DNA of 64,000 nucleotides from Pseudomonas sp. 10S4 (GCF_034344865.1 NZ_CP133774.1:4650001-4714000), one strand, 5' to 3'. Counted from the first letter of the stretch, positions 15,474-24,267 are shown. Notes: generated by a model not told the origin, from the letters alone. A program made the numbers and translations.

Positions 15474-15700
15474 AGTCCGCTCGGCGTATCCGTACCGTTT
15501 TGGTTGGTTTTGTTCCACGACTGACCAGTCTCCGGTCATTGGTGATTACCTGATGTACCCACTTGGTAGCCACCAATAGTAGGTGCGCTGCTCGACAAGC
15601 GAATGGAGAGGCGAGCATTTGAGAAGGCACAGTCGGTTGAGCGCCCTCTACAAGGGGCAATACGTTTAGCTTCAGCAACTCATCGCGAATATCCAAAATT
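15474..15700. other. Non-coding right end of the T1SS block
   Basis: No gene, integrase or insertion-sequence end is recognisable. A 104-codon minus-strand frame (15382-15696) covers it but overlaps the TolC gene and has no family resemblance, so it is not called. No tRNA gene is visible at either border of the block. Confidence 0.4.
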
Positions 15701-15804
15701 TGATGGCTTGATGAAATGCTCCCGGCCTACCTGAAAAGAACAGAAAAAACCCGCAACCGAGTACGGGTTTTTTTGCTTGAACGGTGCGCGTTATCCCTTA
15801 CACA
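15701..15804. repeat. Right copy of 104-bp direct repeat bracketing the T1SS block
   Basis: Matches 1909-2012 with six mismatches. Here the sequence is in its native context for the permease: it contains the true TAA stop of the NCS1 permease (tta 15798-15800). The left part repeats the tail of the endonuclease gene (tgatggcttga) although no endonuclease gene is present here. Confidence 0.8.
15743..15774. terminator. Rho-independent terminator, second copy
   Basis: Same hairpin as at 1951-1983, but the right arm reads tacgggt, introducing one mismatch in the 7-bp stem. It serves the NCS1 permease gene on the minus strand and any transcript leaving the TolC gene on the plus strand. Confidence 0.75.
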
Positions 15805-17214
15805 CCCATCGCCAGTTTCCCACCCGACAACCGACGCTTATACGCGCTGTCCCGACTCGCCAGCCACCAGTACAACGGCGTCGTAATCAGCAACCCGACC
15901 ACCCAGGACAAATCCGCGCCATCGATGTGCGCCGAGATCGGCCCGACGTACAGCGGCGTGTTCATGAACGGAATTTGCACCACGATCCCGATCGCATAGG
16001 CCAGCAGCGCCTGCGGGTTGTAGCGGCCATAAATCCCGCCATCGACGTGGAAGATCGAATCGATGTCGTACTGACCTTTATGAATCGCATAGAAGTCGAT
16101 CAGGTTGATCGCGGTCCATGGCACCAGCACCACGAGTAGCACCAGCACCATGTCGACGAAGTGGCCGATGAAGTTGGCGGAAGCACCGACGGCGGCGAAG
16201 CAGCAAGCGCCCAGGACGATGATCGAGATGACAGCGCGGCTTTTCGCCGTGGGGATCCAGCGGTAAGCGAAGGTCTGCACCAGGGTGATCAGTGACAGCA
16301 CGGCACCGTAGAGGTTGAGGGCGTTGTGGCTGATGACGCTCAGCAGGAACAGCAACAGCATCAACGGGCCGATGGAGCCGGTGGCGAGTTTGACCGCGTC
16401 CATGGTGTCCATGCCGACGGGCGTGGCGAGGACCGCGACGGCGCCGAAGATGAACGACAGGCTGGAGCCGAGCACGGTGCCCAGATACGTGGTCCAGAAG
16501 GTCGAGGCCACGGGCACATTGGCCGGCAGGTAGCGCGAGTAGTCGGAGACGTACGGTGCGAAGGCGATCTGCCAAAGTGCGGCCAGGGACACGGTGGCCA
16601 GCCAGCCTGAGATGTTGAAGCTGCCGCGGGTGAGGAAGTCGGCAGTCTGCACGTGGGTGAAGATGTAGCCGAAGCCGAGCACGATGCCGGCGCCGAGCAC
16701 CCAGGTGCCGATGCGGTTGAGCACGTGGATGAAGCGGTAGCCGATGATGCCGATGATGCCCGAGCCGAGGGCGCCGATGACGATACCCACCGGCACCGGC
16801 ACGCTGTCGACCACGCCGTGCAGGGACTTGCCGGCGAGGACGATGTTGGAGGCGAAGAAGCCGATGTACATGATGCCGGCGATCAGCACCACCAGCAGTG
16901 CGCCGAGGGAGCCGAACTGGGCGCGGCTCTGGATCATCTGCGGAATGCCCATTTGCGGGCCTTGCGCCGAGTGCAGCGCCATCAGCACGCCGCCGACCAG
17001 ATGCCCGACCAGAATGGCGACGATGCCCCACACCAGGTTCAGGTGAAACAGTTGCACGCCGAGGGCGCCGGCGACGGTGAGGCAGCGGCGCGATATTGCC
17101 GCCGAACCAGAGGGTGAACAAGTCCCGGACCTTTCCATGGCGATCTTGCGGTGGGACGTAGCCAATCGTGTGCTTCTCGATCAGCGGGGCGGAGGTTGTT
17201 GCGGAGGTGACCAT
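15798..17214 (-). CDS. NCS1-family nucleobase/cytosine-type permease, frameshifted near the N-terminus
   Basis: The protein is a 12-helix cation symporter of the NCS1 (purine, cytosine, allantoin) family, seen from WFGGNIAPLP, the GIPQMIQSRAQFG loop and the helix pattern. The uninterrupted frame covers 15798-17165. The natural N-terminus (MVTSATTSAPLIEKHTIGYV) lies in another frame starting at ATG 17214, with a ggag ribosome binding site. Deleting one base near 17079 joins them (APLPTVAGALG) into a 471-residue protein of normal size. The substrate cannot be read from sequence. It is divergent from the LysR gene and next to an ArgE/DUF1028/RidA/monooxygenase set, so it may import their nitrogenous substrate. 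Confidence 0.82.
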
Positions 17215-17583
17215 GACGAACTCCAAGGCAATATGAGTACGTGTACGTACTTCGGTGAGCGCCACGTGAGCGACGCTTTTCTTGTTGGAGTGATCATGTG
17301 CAATGCTTCGGGATAGATAAATTAGTAAGTTTGTTGCTTCAAACCTTAAAAAATATATGCCCGGGGTTTTGGCGGCTCCGGTATGTTCTGGGTTGATCAT
17401 TTGCCCAAAATCTTCAGGTCTGACACGGACCTGTGGCGAGCGAGCTTGCTCGCGCTGGGCTGCGGAGCGGCCCCCAAATCCGGGATCGATTGTAGATTTT
17501 GTGAGTGCTACGCACTCAAGCGGGAGCAAGCTCCCTCGCCACAACAGCATATGGGTGCACCCCGATGTTTTCTGGAGGTCCGC
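17215..17583. promoter_or_regulatory. Divergent control region between permease and LysR genes
   Basis: About 370 bases without a gene. An AT-rich stretch near 17310-17360 is the likely promoter zone of the permease; the remainder is a REP-type pair. A LysR protein commonly autoregulates across such a divergent gap, but no clear T-N11-A palindrome was picked with confidence. Confidence 0.4.
17431..17546. repeat. REP-type inverted pair (tgtggcgagcgagcttgctcg variant)
   Basis: Starts ctgtggcgagcgagcttg and ends gcaagctccctcgccaca, with an inner gtgagtgctacgcactcaag hairpin. Typical intergenic repeat of fluorescent pseudomonads; others occur in this window with the same start and end. Confidence 0.75.
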
Positions 17584-18495
17584 ATGGCCGCTTACAACCT
17601 GCGACAGCTTCGCTATTTCGTCACCACCGCCGATTGCGGCAGCGTGGCGGAAGCTTCGCGCAAGCTCTATATCGCCCAGCCGTCGGTGTCGACGGCGATC
17701 AAACACCTGGAAGAAAGCTTCGGCGTGCAGCTGTTTATCCGGCATCACGCCCAGGGTGTTTCGCTGACGCCGAGCGGGTCGCGGTTTTACCGCAAGGCGC
17801 TGGAGTTGCTGCGGGTCGCGCACGAGTTTGAGCAGAACGCGTTGGCGGACAACGACGTGGTGGCGGGGCAGATCGATATTGGTTGTTTCGAAACGGTGGC
17901 GCCGCTGTACCTGCCGCGCCTGATCGCCGGTTTCAAAGAGCGCTGGCCCGGCGTGGAAATCCGTATTCGCGACGGCGAGCAGCAGGAGTTGGTGCATGCA
18001 CTGACCGCCGGCAGCATCGACGTGGCGATGCTGTTTGAACACGATCTGGACAGCACGATTGAGACCGTTGCACTGATGCCGCCGCAGCAGCCTTACGCGT
18101 TGCTGCCGGTCGATCACCGTTTTGCGCAACAGGCAAAAGTGTCGCTGGACGACCTGGTGCTGGAGCCAATGATTTTGCTCGACGTGGTGCCGAGCCGGAC
18201 CTACTTCGTCAGTATCTTCGAAGAGCGCGGGCTGACGCCGCACATCGTGTTCAGCTCGCCTTCAATCGAGATGGTGCGCGGGATGGTCGGGCGCGGTTTT
18301 GGCTTTTCGATCCTGGTGACCAAGCCGTTTTCGCCCTACACCTATGACGGGCAAAAAGTGGTGTGCGTACCGCTGGCGCAAACCGTGACCGGTTCCGGAT
18401 TATCGGCGGCATGGTTGAAAAGGTCGCAGCTGACCAAACCGGTGCAGTTGTTCGTCGATTATTGCCAGGAAGAACTGGCCCGACTCTATACCTGA
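17584..18495 (+). CDS. LysR-family transcriptional regulator
   Basis: The 303-residue regulator has an N-terminal winged helix-turn-helix (LRQLRYFVTTADCGSVAEAS to PSVSTAIKHLEE, residues about 5-60) and a periplasmic-binding-protein-like effector domain from about 90. I chose the ATG at 17584 because it follows ggagg and gives the usual family length; the open frame extends 67 codons further up into the REP. It is divergent from the NCS1 permease and convergent with the ArgE-like gene, so it probably controls uptake and breakdown of the substrate of that cluster. The effector is unknown. Confidence 0.88.
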   Translation: MAAYNLRQLRYFVTTADCGSVAEASRKLYIAQPSVSTAIKHLEESFGVQLFIRHHAQGVSLTPSGSRFYRKALELLRVAHEFEQNALADNDVVAGQIDIGCFETVAPLYLPRLIAGFKERWPGVEIRIRDGEQQELVHALTAGSIDVAMLFEHDLDSTIETVALMPPQQPYALLPVDHRFAQQAKVSLDDLVLEPMILLDVVPSRTYFVSIFEERGLTPHIVFSSPSIEMVRGMVGRGFGFSILVTKPFSPYTYDGQKVVCVPLAQTVTGSGLSAAWLKRSQLTKPVQLFVDYCQEELARLYT

Positions 18496-18510
18496 GCGTC
18501 GGGCCAACCC

Positions 18511-19662
18511 TCAGCAGCAGATCGATAGCAGCATCCGTTGCAGCATGGCGTCGCAGCTATTCAGTTGCTCAACGCTGACAAACTCGTCCGGTTTGTGGCC
18601 TTGATCCATGCTGCCTGGACCGCAAACCACTGTTGCAATTGCGGCAGCGTCAAACAGGCCACCCTCGGTGCCGAACGCCACTGTGCCGAACTCCCGAGAG
18701 CCCGAAAACGCAGCGATCAACTCAGCGGCTTCGCTGTGCGCATCGGTGGCCAAACCGGGGTACGCCGACAACTCGCTGAAGCGGATTTCACTCTGATCAC
18801 TCACGGCACGCATACGCGGCAAAACGTGTTGTTCGGCGTAGGCTTTCAGCTCCTGCGCGACATCGCTTGGGTCGTATGAGGGCAGGGCGCGGATTTCAAA
18901 GTCGAAACGGCAATCGGCGGGAACGATGTTCAAGGCTTTGCCGCCAGAAATCACTCCGGTTTGCACCGTGCTGAACGGCGGATCGAAGCGTGCGTCGTGA
19001 AGCTCGGGGGCTTTGAGTCGTTGGCCGATGCGCCCGAGCTCACCGATCAGTTCGGCGGCGTATTCGATGGCATTAACCCCGAGCGGCGCATACGCCGAAT
19101 GACAGGCTTCACCATGAATGTCGCAGCGCATCGCCAGTTTGCCTTTATGGCCGAGCACCGGTTTGAGCTCGGTCGGCTCGCCAATGATGCAGAGCATCGG
19201 TTTGACCGGGCGCTGCTCCAGCACTTTGAGCAATGAGCGGACGCCGAGGCAGCCGATTTCTTCATCGTACGACAGCGCGATGTGCACCGGCAGCCGCAGC
19301 GAGGCCTGCACCAACGATGGCACCAGGGCGAGTACGCAAGCGATGTAGCCTTTCATATCCGCTGCGCCGCGCCCGTACAGCTTGCCGTCGCGCTCGGTGA
19401 GTTCGAATGGCGGCACGGTCCAGGGTTGGCCGTCGACGGGCACCACGTCGGTGTGCCCCGACAGCACGATGCCCGGTCGATCCGCCGGGCCAATGGTCGC
19501 GAACAGATTAGCCTTGCTGCGTGGCTCGTCGTAGACCAGTTCGCACGGCACATCGAAGCTGGCGAGGTAGTCACGGACAAACTCGATGAGGTGCAGGTTG
19601 GATTCGCGGCTGGTGGTGTCGAACGCCACCAGCGTTTTCAGCAAATCGCGACTGTGGCTCAT
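18511..19662 (-). CDS. argE: ArgE-type M20 metallo-deacylase (acetylornithine deacetylase-like)
   Basis: The 383-residue enzyme shows the M20 pattern: SGHTDVVPVDGQPW with the metal His and catalytic Asp, GRGAADMKGY with the bridging Asp, DEEIGCLG with the general-base Glu pair, and GEPTE. It hydrolyses an N-acyl amino acid amide, classically N-acetylornithine to ornithine. The context (NCS1 permease, DUF1028, RidA, flavin monooxygenase) is not arginine biosynthesis, so a catabolic N-acyl or carbamoyl substrate is equally likely. The start at 19662 overlaps the DUF1028 stop by ATGA, indicating translational coupling; the longer upstream frame runs into that gene. Confidence 0.85.
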   Translation of the reverse strand: MSHSRDLLKTLVAFDTTSRESNLHLIEFVRDYLASFDVPCELVYDEPRSKANLFATIGPADRPGIVLSGHTDVVPVDGQPWTVPPFELTERDGKLYGRGAADMKGYIACVLALVPSLVQASLRLPVHIALSYDEEIGCLGVRSLLKVLEQRPVKPMLCIIGEPTELKPVLGHKGKLAMRCDIHGEACHSAYAPLGVNAIEYAAELIGELGRIGQRLKAPELHDARFDPPFSTVQTGVISGGKALNIVPADCRFDFEIRALPSYDPSDVAQELKAYAEQHVLPRMRAVSDQSEIRFSELSAYPGLATDAHSEAAELIAAFSGSREFGTVAFGTEGGLFDAAAIATVVCGPGSMDQGHKPDEFVSVEQLNSCDAMLQRMLLSICC

Positions 19663-20336
19663 TGGTCGTCTCCGGCGACGCCGTAACCAGGGGATTTGTC
19701 CGGGGCGAGGGCGCGGTCGATGTAGTCCTGAACTTGTGGGCGATAGGCGTCCCACAAATGTTCCAATTGGCCGATTGGGTCTTCATCGGCCCAATCGACG
19801 CGCAGGTTGATGATTGGCCAGGTCAGTTCGCCGACCACCACCATCGCCGCCGAATGCACCGGCCCGGCTTCGCCGCCCGCCACGATGGCGGCTTGCATTG
19901 CCGCCAGCAAGCGATCGGCCAGTTGACCTTCGCCCTGTTCGAATGCCCGGACCATCGCCTCTACAACAGAACGATCCGCCAACATGTTGCCGGCTGCGAC
20001 GCATTGTTCGCCGCAGACCGCGTTGTGGTTGCCGAGGGTTTGCGCGCCGCTGAAGTGCGCGGTGCGACCGAGGTGGTCAATGGCGGTGATCTGGCGATAT
20101 TGGCTGTAGCCGTTGCGGGTCAGGACTTTGTCCAGCGCCTCGGCAGGCGCGAGGCCTTGCTCAATAAGGGCGAGGGTTTCCGGGCCGAGGGATGGCAGGG
20201 TGATGTTTTGAGTGGAAACGGCGCCAACGCCGGGCAGCAGCCACGGGCAGCGGGCGCCGACGGCGATGCTGGAGGAACTGATGGCGATGCCGAGCTGACC
20301 GGTTTCGGGGCAGCGGGCGGCGATGGAGAAGGTCAT
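19659..20336 (-). CDS. DUF1028 family protein (Ntn-hydrolase-like)
   Basis: The 225-residue protein starts MTFSIAARCPETGQLGIAISSSS and contains GARCPWLLPGVGAVSTQ, the hallmark of DUF1028 proteins, which have an Ntn-hydrolase-like fold and unknown biochemical role. Members are repeatedly found with RidA-like proteins and amidohydrolases. The gene is between the RidA-like and ArgE-like genes on the minus strand and overlaps the latter by 4 bases. The ATG at 20336 has ggagc just upstream in the mRNA sense. It is probably an amide or peptide hydrolase in the same pathway; that role is inference. Confidence 0.85.
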   Translation of the reverse strand: MTFSIAARCPETGQLGIAISSSSIAVGARCPWLLPGVGAVSTQNITLPSLGPETLALIEQGLAPAEALDKVLTRNGYSQYRQITAIDHLGRTAHFSGAQTLGNHNAVCGEQCVAAGNMLADRSVVEAMVRAFEQGEGQLADRLLAAMQAAIVAGGEAGPVHSAAMVVVGELTWPIINLRVDWADEDPIGQLEHLWDAYRPQVQDYIDRALAPDKSPGYGVAGDDQ

Positions 20337-20381
20337 GGTTTTGCTCCTTGTTTTGCCTTGGCGAAATGGTCGTCTGTGCGG

Positions 20382-20486
20382 GCGCCTTCGCGAGCAGGCT
20401 CGCTCCCACATTTGATCTTCGTCGTACATAAATCTGTGCCCACTGGAGATCTAGTGTGGGAGCGGGCTTGCTCGCGAATGCCGCGA
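20382..20486. repeat. REPIN: inverted pair of REP sequences
   Basis: gccttcgcgagcaggctcgc at 20384-20403 is answered by the inverse tgtgggagcgggcttgctcg starting at 20455. The pair separates DUF1028 from the RidA-like gene, where the intergenic space is otherwise short. Confidence 0.75.
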
Positions 20487-20502
20487 CGCGGTCTACCGGT
20501 GT

Positions 20503-20919
20503 TTACTCAGGAATCACCGCAATCACATCAATCTCCATCAACCACTGCGGTTGCCCCAACGCCGACACCACCAACCCGGTCGAAATCGGAAACACGCCTT
20601 TCAACCACTTGCCCACTTCCTGATAAACCGGCTCGCGGTAACGCGGATCGATCAGGTAAGTGGTGGTTTTCACGATGTGGCTAAGGTCGCTGCCAGCCTC
20701 TTCCAGCAACTGTTTAACGTTGCGCATGGCTTGCTCGGTTTGCGCCCGCGGGTCACCGAGGCCGACCAGTTGGCCCTCGAAATCGGTCCCGACCTGGCCA
20801 CGAACATAAACGGTATTGCCCGCCCGGACCGCTTGGCACAGGTCATTGTCCAGGCTCTGGTTCGGGTAGGTTTCTTTGGTGTTGAACATGCGAATACGGG
20901 TATGGGTTGGCGTGGACAT
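20503..20919 (-). CDS. RidA/YjgF-family protein
   Basis: The 138-residue protein has the RidA-superfamily pattern: VRAGNTVYVRGQVGTDFEGQ, GDPRAQTEQAMRNVKQLLEEAG, HIVKTTTYLID and a C-terminal EIDVIAVIPE. Archetypal RidA deaminates reactive enamine/imine intermediates using a conserved Arg; that exact Arg is not evident here (the region reads TTTYLIDPRYREP), so this is likely one of the pathway-specific subfamilies. The ATG at 20919 has a clear aggag upstream and gives standard length. It probably handles an unstable intermediate produced by the neighbouring monooxygenase or deacylase. Confidence 0.85.
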   Translation of the reverse strand: MSTPTHTRIRMFNTKETYPNQSLDNDLCQAVRAGNTVYVRGQVGTDFEGQLVGLGDPRAQTEQAMRNVKQLLEEAGSDLSHIVKTTTYLIDPRYREPVYQEVGKWLKGVFPISTGLVVSALGQPQWLMEIDVIAVIPE

Positions 20920-20953
20920 TTGCAGCTCCTGAAAAGAATTCGACGTGGCGCGC

Positions 20954-22264
20954 TTAAGCGCTGACCGTGGTTTTATGGGCGAGCGGGGCGGCTTCTGCTT
21001 CGCGTTGCTCTGCATCGCGGTAGTCGAGGTAAGAACGCTGGATGCCGATGTGATCAGCCACGTACTTGGCGTCGTGCCAAACACCCCAGATAAACGAAGA
21101 ACCGCGCCGCGACTGCCATGGCAGACCAAGGAAATACACGCCTGGCTCGCTCGAAACGCCGCGCTGATGTTTTGGTTTGCCGTTTTCGTCGAAGGCATCA
21201 ACCTTCAGCCAGCTGTAATCCGTGGCGAAACCGGTGGCCCAGATGATCGAGGTCACGCCGGCCTGGGCCAGGTCGAGTTCCAGAATCGGGTTCGTCACGC
21301 AGTCCGGATCCGGGAAGGTGATGCGGGCTTCAGGCTCTTGCGGCAGGTCCAGGCCATTGCGCTCGATGTAGACGTCCGCAGCATTGAGCAGCGCCAGATA
21401 GTTCTCATCGCCGCGTGCCAGGTTGTCGGCCAGGTTCGGTTGGAAGGTGGCCACGGAACCGTTGAACGATTGAGTCAGGCCGACCAGCGTCATGCCGCGA
21501 TGGGCCAGGCCACGGAAGTCCACCGTACGACCGCCGTGCGCACCGCTGACCGCGATGGTCACGTGTTCCCGGCCGGGTTTCATGGCCGCTTGATCCCACT
21601 CACCGAGCACGCCCAGCCACCAGCAAAAATCACGGTTGCGATAGGCGCGAGGAGGGCGGTCATGGGCGCCGACCGAGAGATAAACCTTTTTGCCAGAACG
21701 CTGCAGTTCATCGGCGATCTGTACCCCCGACGACCCGGCGCCCACCACCAGCACAGCGCCTTCAGGCAACTGCTGCGGATTGCGGTACTCGGCGGAGTGG
21801 ATCTGGGTGAATGGCGCGTCTTTCGGCGCAATCGGCGGAATGACTGGACGCTGGAAAGGCCCGGTCGCGGCCACCACGCGGCTGGCTTCGATCACACCCC
21901 TAGAGGTTTCAATGGTGAAGCCCGGACGACCGATATTGCGCTCGACTTTCAGCACGTCGACGCCCGTTTGAATCGGCGCCTTGAACTTCTTGGCATAGGC
22001 TTCGAAATAGTCGGCCACTCGCTCTTTCGGGGCAAAGCCGTCAGGGCTGACGTCGTCGAACTCAAGGCCCGGAAACCGGTCGTGCCAGGCCGGACCATTG
22101 GCCACCAACGAATCCCAGCGCCCGGTGCGCCAGCGCTCGGCAATGCGGTTACGCTCGAGCACCAGGTGCGGCACTCCGAGTTCGCTCAAGTGCTCACTCA
22201 TGGCCACGCCAGCCTGACCGGCGCCGACAATCAAGGTGTCTGTTTTTATTGTTTCTGTGGTCAT
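20954..22264 (-). CDS. FAD-dependent monooxygenase (flavoprotein, CzcO/FMO-like)
   Basis: The 436-residue flavoprotein has an N-terminal FAD-binding GAGQAG (about residues 14-19), a second dinucleotide motif VVGAGSSG for NADPH (about 170), the linker ATGPFQRPVIPP and the C-terminal ATGF motif (IIWATGFATDY), as in flavin monooxygenases that hydroxylate N or S atoms or perform Baeyer-Villiger reactions. I use the ATG at 22264 (MTTETIKTDTLIVGAG), not the upstream in-frame start. It is the first gene of the minus-strand array monooxygenase, RidA, DUF1028, ArgE. The oxidised substrate is unknown, likely a nitrogenous compound imported by the NCS1 permease. Confidence 0.85.
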   Translation of the reverse strand: MTTETIKTDTLIVGAGQAGVAMSEHLSELGVPHLVLERNRIAERWRTGRWDSLVANGPAWHDRFPGLEFDDVSPDGFAPKERVADYFEAYAKKFKAPIQTGVDVLKVERNIGRPGFTIETSRGVIEASRVVAATGPFQRPVIPPIAPKDAPFTQIHSAEYRNPQQLPEGAVLVVGAGSSGVQIADELQRSGKKVYLSVGAHDRPPRAYRNRDFCWWLGVLGEWDQAAMKPGREHVTIAVSGAHGGRTVDFRGLAHRGMTLVGLTQSFNGSVATFQPNLADNLARGDENYLALLNAADVYIERNGLDLPQEPEARITFPDPDCVTNPILELDLAQAGVTSIIWATGFATDYSWLKVDAFDENGKPKHQRGVSSEPGVYFLGLPWQSRRGSSFIWGVWHDAKYVADHIGIQRSYLDYRDAEQREAEAAPLAHKTTVSA

Positions 22265-22438
22265 CTCTCTACCCTTCGAAGTGGGAGTCAGGTCGGTTAT
22301 GGCCTGCCATCTCTTGGGTTCAAGACTAGGGATCACCTTGGTATCGGTAAAATATTATTAAGCTGGGAACTGAGCATAAATAACGGAGGCAGAGCGTATG
22401 GTTCAGGATTGAAAAGGTTTAAAGGGAGATAGTGAGCC

Positions 22439-22828
22439 ATGAACAAGCACGCACTCAGCGACACCTATCGCGCCTATATCGACTGCCTCAACCGACAGGA
22501 TTGGCCAGCCCTGAGTCAACTCGTCGATGAAAACGTGCACTACAACGGCCTGCGCGTCGGGCTGTCCGGTTACCGGGCGATGCTGGAACGCGATTTTCGC
22601 TCGATCCCCGATCTGCACTTTGTGATCGACCGCCTTATAACCGACCCGCCGCATATCGCCGCCAGGCTGTGCTTCGATTGCACGCCAGTGGGGGAGTTGT
22701 TCGGCCTACAGGTGAATGGTCGGCGAGTGGTTTTTACCGAAAACGTGTTCTATGAGTTCAAGCACGCAAGGATCTGCAACGTCTGGTCAGTCATCGACAA
22801 GGCTGCGGTCCAGGCGCAGATTATTTAA
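22439..22828 (+). CDS. SnoaL-like/NTF2-fold polyketide cyclase-type protein
   Basis: The 129-residue protein has the ester-cyclase SnoaL pattern (YRAYIDCLNRQDWPALSQLV near the start, LHFVIDRLI, then CTPVGELFGLQVNGR and VFYEFKHARICNVWSVID). Such NTF2-fold domains are small binding or isomerase units and the substrate cannot be predicted. gggagatagtgagcc precedes the ATG. It is divergent from the flavin monooxygenase gene with 174 bases between, so they may share regulation. Confidence 0.75.
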   Translation: MNKHALSDTYRAYIDCLNRQDWPALSQLVDENVHYNGLRVGLSGYRAMLERDFRSIPDLHFVIDRLITDPPHIAARLCFDCTPVGELFGLQVNGRRVVFTENVFYEFKHARICNVWSVIDKAAVQAQII

Positions 22829-22930
22829 AAGGGGCAGATACACTTTTCGAAGTACCCACGAACCCCTATGGGATGATCCTTTAAAAGGGGACTGGCTTAT
22901 TTTCGAGAAAGTAAACCTGCCCCTTTGTCG
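22825..22930. repeat. aaaaggggcagatacact element with inverted tail
   Basis: The segment aaaaggggcagatacact followed by cgaagtacccacga recurs at 24230-24262, so the two copies bracket the MFS gene as direct repeats. Downstream, aaaaggggactggctt and the inverse cctgcccctttgtcg (to 22930) form a related pair. This is an intergenic repeat type known in pseudomonads; no open frame is present. Confidence 0.55.
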
Positions 22931-22989
22931 TTTAAAGATCAGGCCTGCTAGATTGGCCCTTCAATCAACCTGATCAGTACCACCCTACG

Positions 22990-24225
22990 ATGACCGACCT
23001 GAACAACGGAATGTCCTTGCCCGCGTCACAACCCGCCGATGCCTCCATGCGTCGCCGATCTTTACTGGCGGCTTGCAGCGCGCACGCCGTGCATGATGGT
23101 TTGACCGACGTTATCTACGTGTTGCTGCCCCTTTGGCAGTTGCAGTTTGGCCTGAGCTTCGCGCAGGTCGGGCTGTTGCGCGGCGCCTATTCCGGGGTGA
23201 TGGCCAGCATGCAGCTGTTGGCGAGCCGTGCGGCCAAACGTTGGGGGCGCGGACGCCTGCTGGTGGGCGGAACAGCACTGGTTGGGGTGGCTTATCTGTG
23301 TGTGGGGCTGGCGGATGGGTTGCCGTTGCTGTTGCTGGCCCTGATGTTGGGTGGGTTGGGCGCGAGTACCCAGCATCCACTGGCGTCTTCGATGGTCAGT
23401 GATACTTTCGAGGCGGGCGGCGGGGTCAAGGAGGCCTTGTCGCAATACAACTTTGCCGGCGACATCGGCAAGATGCTGATACCGGCACTGGTCGGCGTAT
23501 TGCTGACGGTCGTCAGCTGGCGCACCAGCGTGACGCTGATGGGTTTGCTGGGCCTGGCTGCCGCTGGGTTGTTGGGGTGGTTGATTGCGGCGCGCGGCGT
23601 GCCAGCCTCCCGTTTGAAGAAAGCCCCCAAGGTGTCGGCCGGGAACGGCTCGGTCGGCGGGTTGCGGGCACTGCTGGTGACCGGCATCCTGGACAGCGCG
23701 GTACGGATGGGGTTTCTCACCTTCTTGCCCTTTCTGTTGACGAGTAAAGGTGCCGGGACGGCGGGTATCGGTCTGGCGTTGGCGTTGTTATTCGTGGGCG
23801 GCGCATTCGGCAAGTTGCTGTGCGGCTATCTGGGCGCACGTATCGGCATGATGAAAACCGTGTGGCTGACGGAATCCGCGACCGCACTATTGATCGTTCT
23901 GGTGGTTTATTTGCCGCTGACCAGCATGATGGTGATGTTGCCGCTGCTAGGGCTGGCGTTGAACGGCACATCGTCGGTGCTCTACGGCGTGGTGCCGGAG
24001 TTATCGAATGCAGACAAACGTGAACACGCCTTCGCACTGTTCTACACCGGCACCATCGGTGGCGGGGCGCTGGCGCCGGTGTTGTTTGGGCGCCTGGGGG
24101 ATGCTACCGGGATCCCGGTAGCGGTGATGACGCTGGCGGCGATTCTGTTGCTGACACTGCCATTGGCCTGGTGTGTGCAGCGGGGGCTGGACCGCAATAG
24201 TGGCCTGAGTCAAAGCCAGGCTTAG
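22990..24225 (+). CDS. MFS transporter, fosmidomycin-resistance-like (Fsr family)
   Basis: The 411-residue protein has about 12 hydrophobic segments and an N-terminus with HAVHDGLTDVIYVLLP, typical of Fsr-type drug/proton antiporters, followed by QLQFGLSFAQVGLLRGAYS. The motif HPLASSMVSD in the middle of the first half supports the same group. It probably exports a small toxic compound across the inner membrane. It is a single gene bounded on both sides by the aaaaggggcagatacact element. The start ATG at 22990 lacks a strong ribosome binding site, and Met-19 (MRRRSLLAA) is an alternative. Confidence 0.8.
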   Translation: MTDLNNGMSLPASQPADASMRRRSLLAACSAHAVHDGLTDVIYVLLPLWQLQFGLSFAQVGLLRGAYSGVMASMQLLASRAAKRWGRGRLLVGGTALVGVAYLCVGLADGLPLLLLALMLGGLGASTQHPLASSMVSDTFEAGGGVKEALSQYNFAGDIGKMLIPALVGVLLTVVSWRTSVTLMGLLGLAAAGLLGWLIAARGVPASRLKKAPKVSAGNGSVGGLRALLVTGILDSAVRMGFLTFLPFLLTSKGAGTAGIGLALALLFVGGAFGKLLCGYLGARIGMMKTVWLTESATALLIVLVVYLPLTSMMVMLPLLGLALNGTSSVLYGVVPELSNADKREHAFALFYTGTIGGGALAPVLFGRLGDATGIPVAVMTLAAILLLTLPLAWCVQRGLDRNSGLSQSQA

Positions 24226-24229
24226 AGCA

Positions 24230-24262
24230 AAAGGGGCAGATACACTTTTTGAAGTACCCACG
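24230..24262. repeat. Second aaaaggggcagatacact element
   Basis: Nearly identical to the copy starting near 22830 (one changed base in the first 35) and in the same orientation, immediately after the MFS stop codon. Confidence 0.55.
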
Positions 24263-24267
24263 ACCCC

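Noticed and set aside
15382..15696. Minus-strand frame of 104 codons at the right end of the T1SS block, considered as integrase remnant
   Set aside because: No integrase or transposase motif, and it overlaps the TolC-type gene.
16078..18243. Minus-strand open frame of 721 codons
   Set aside because: Opposite-strand shadow of the LysR gene and wrong-frame shadow of the permease; Arg/His/Pro-rich translation without domains, apart from the true permease N-terminus.
20945..22432. Plus-strand open frame of 495 codons
   Set aside because: Antisense shadow of the flavin monooxygenase gene, which has clear FAD and NADPH motifs.
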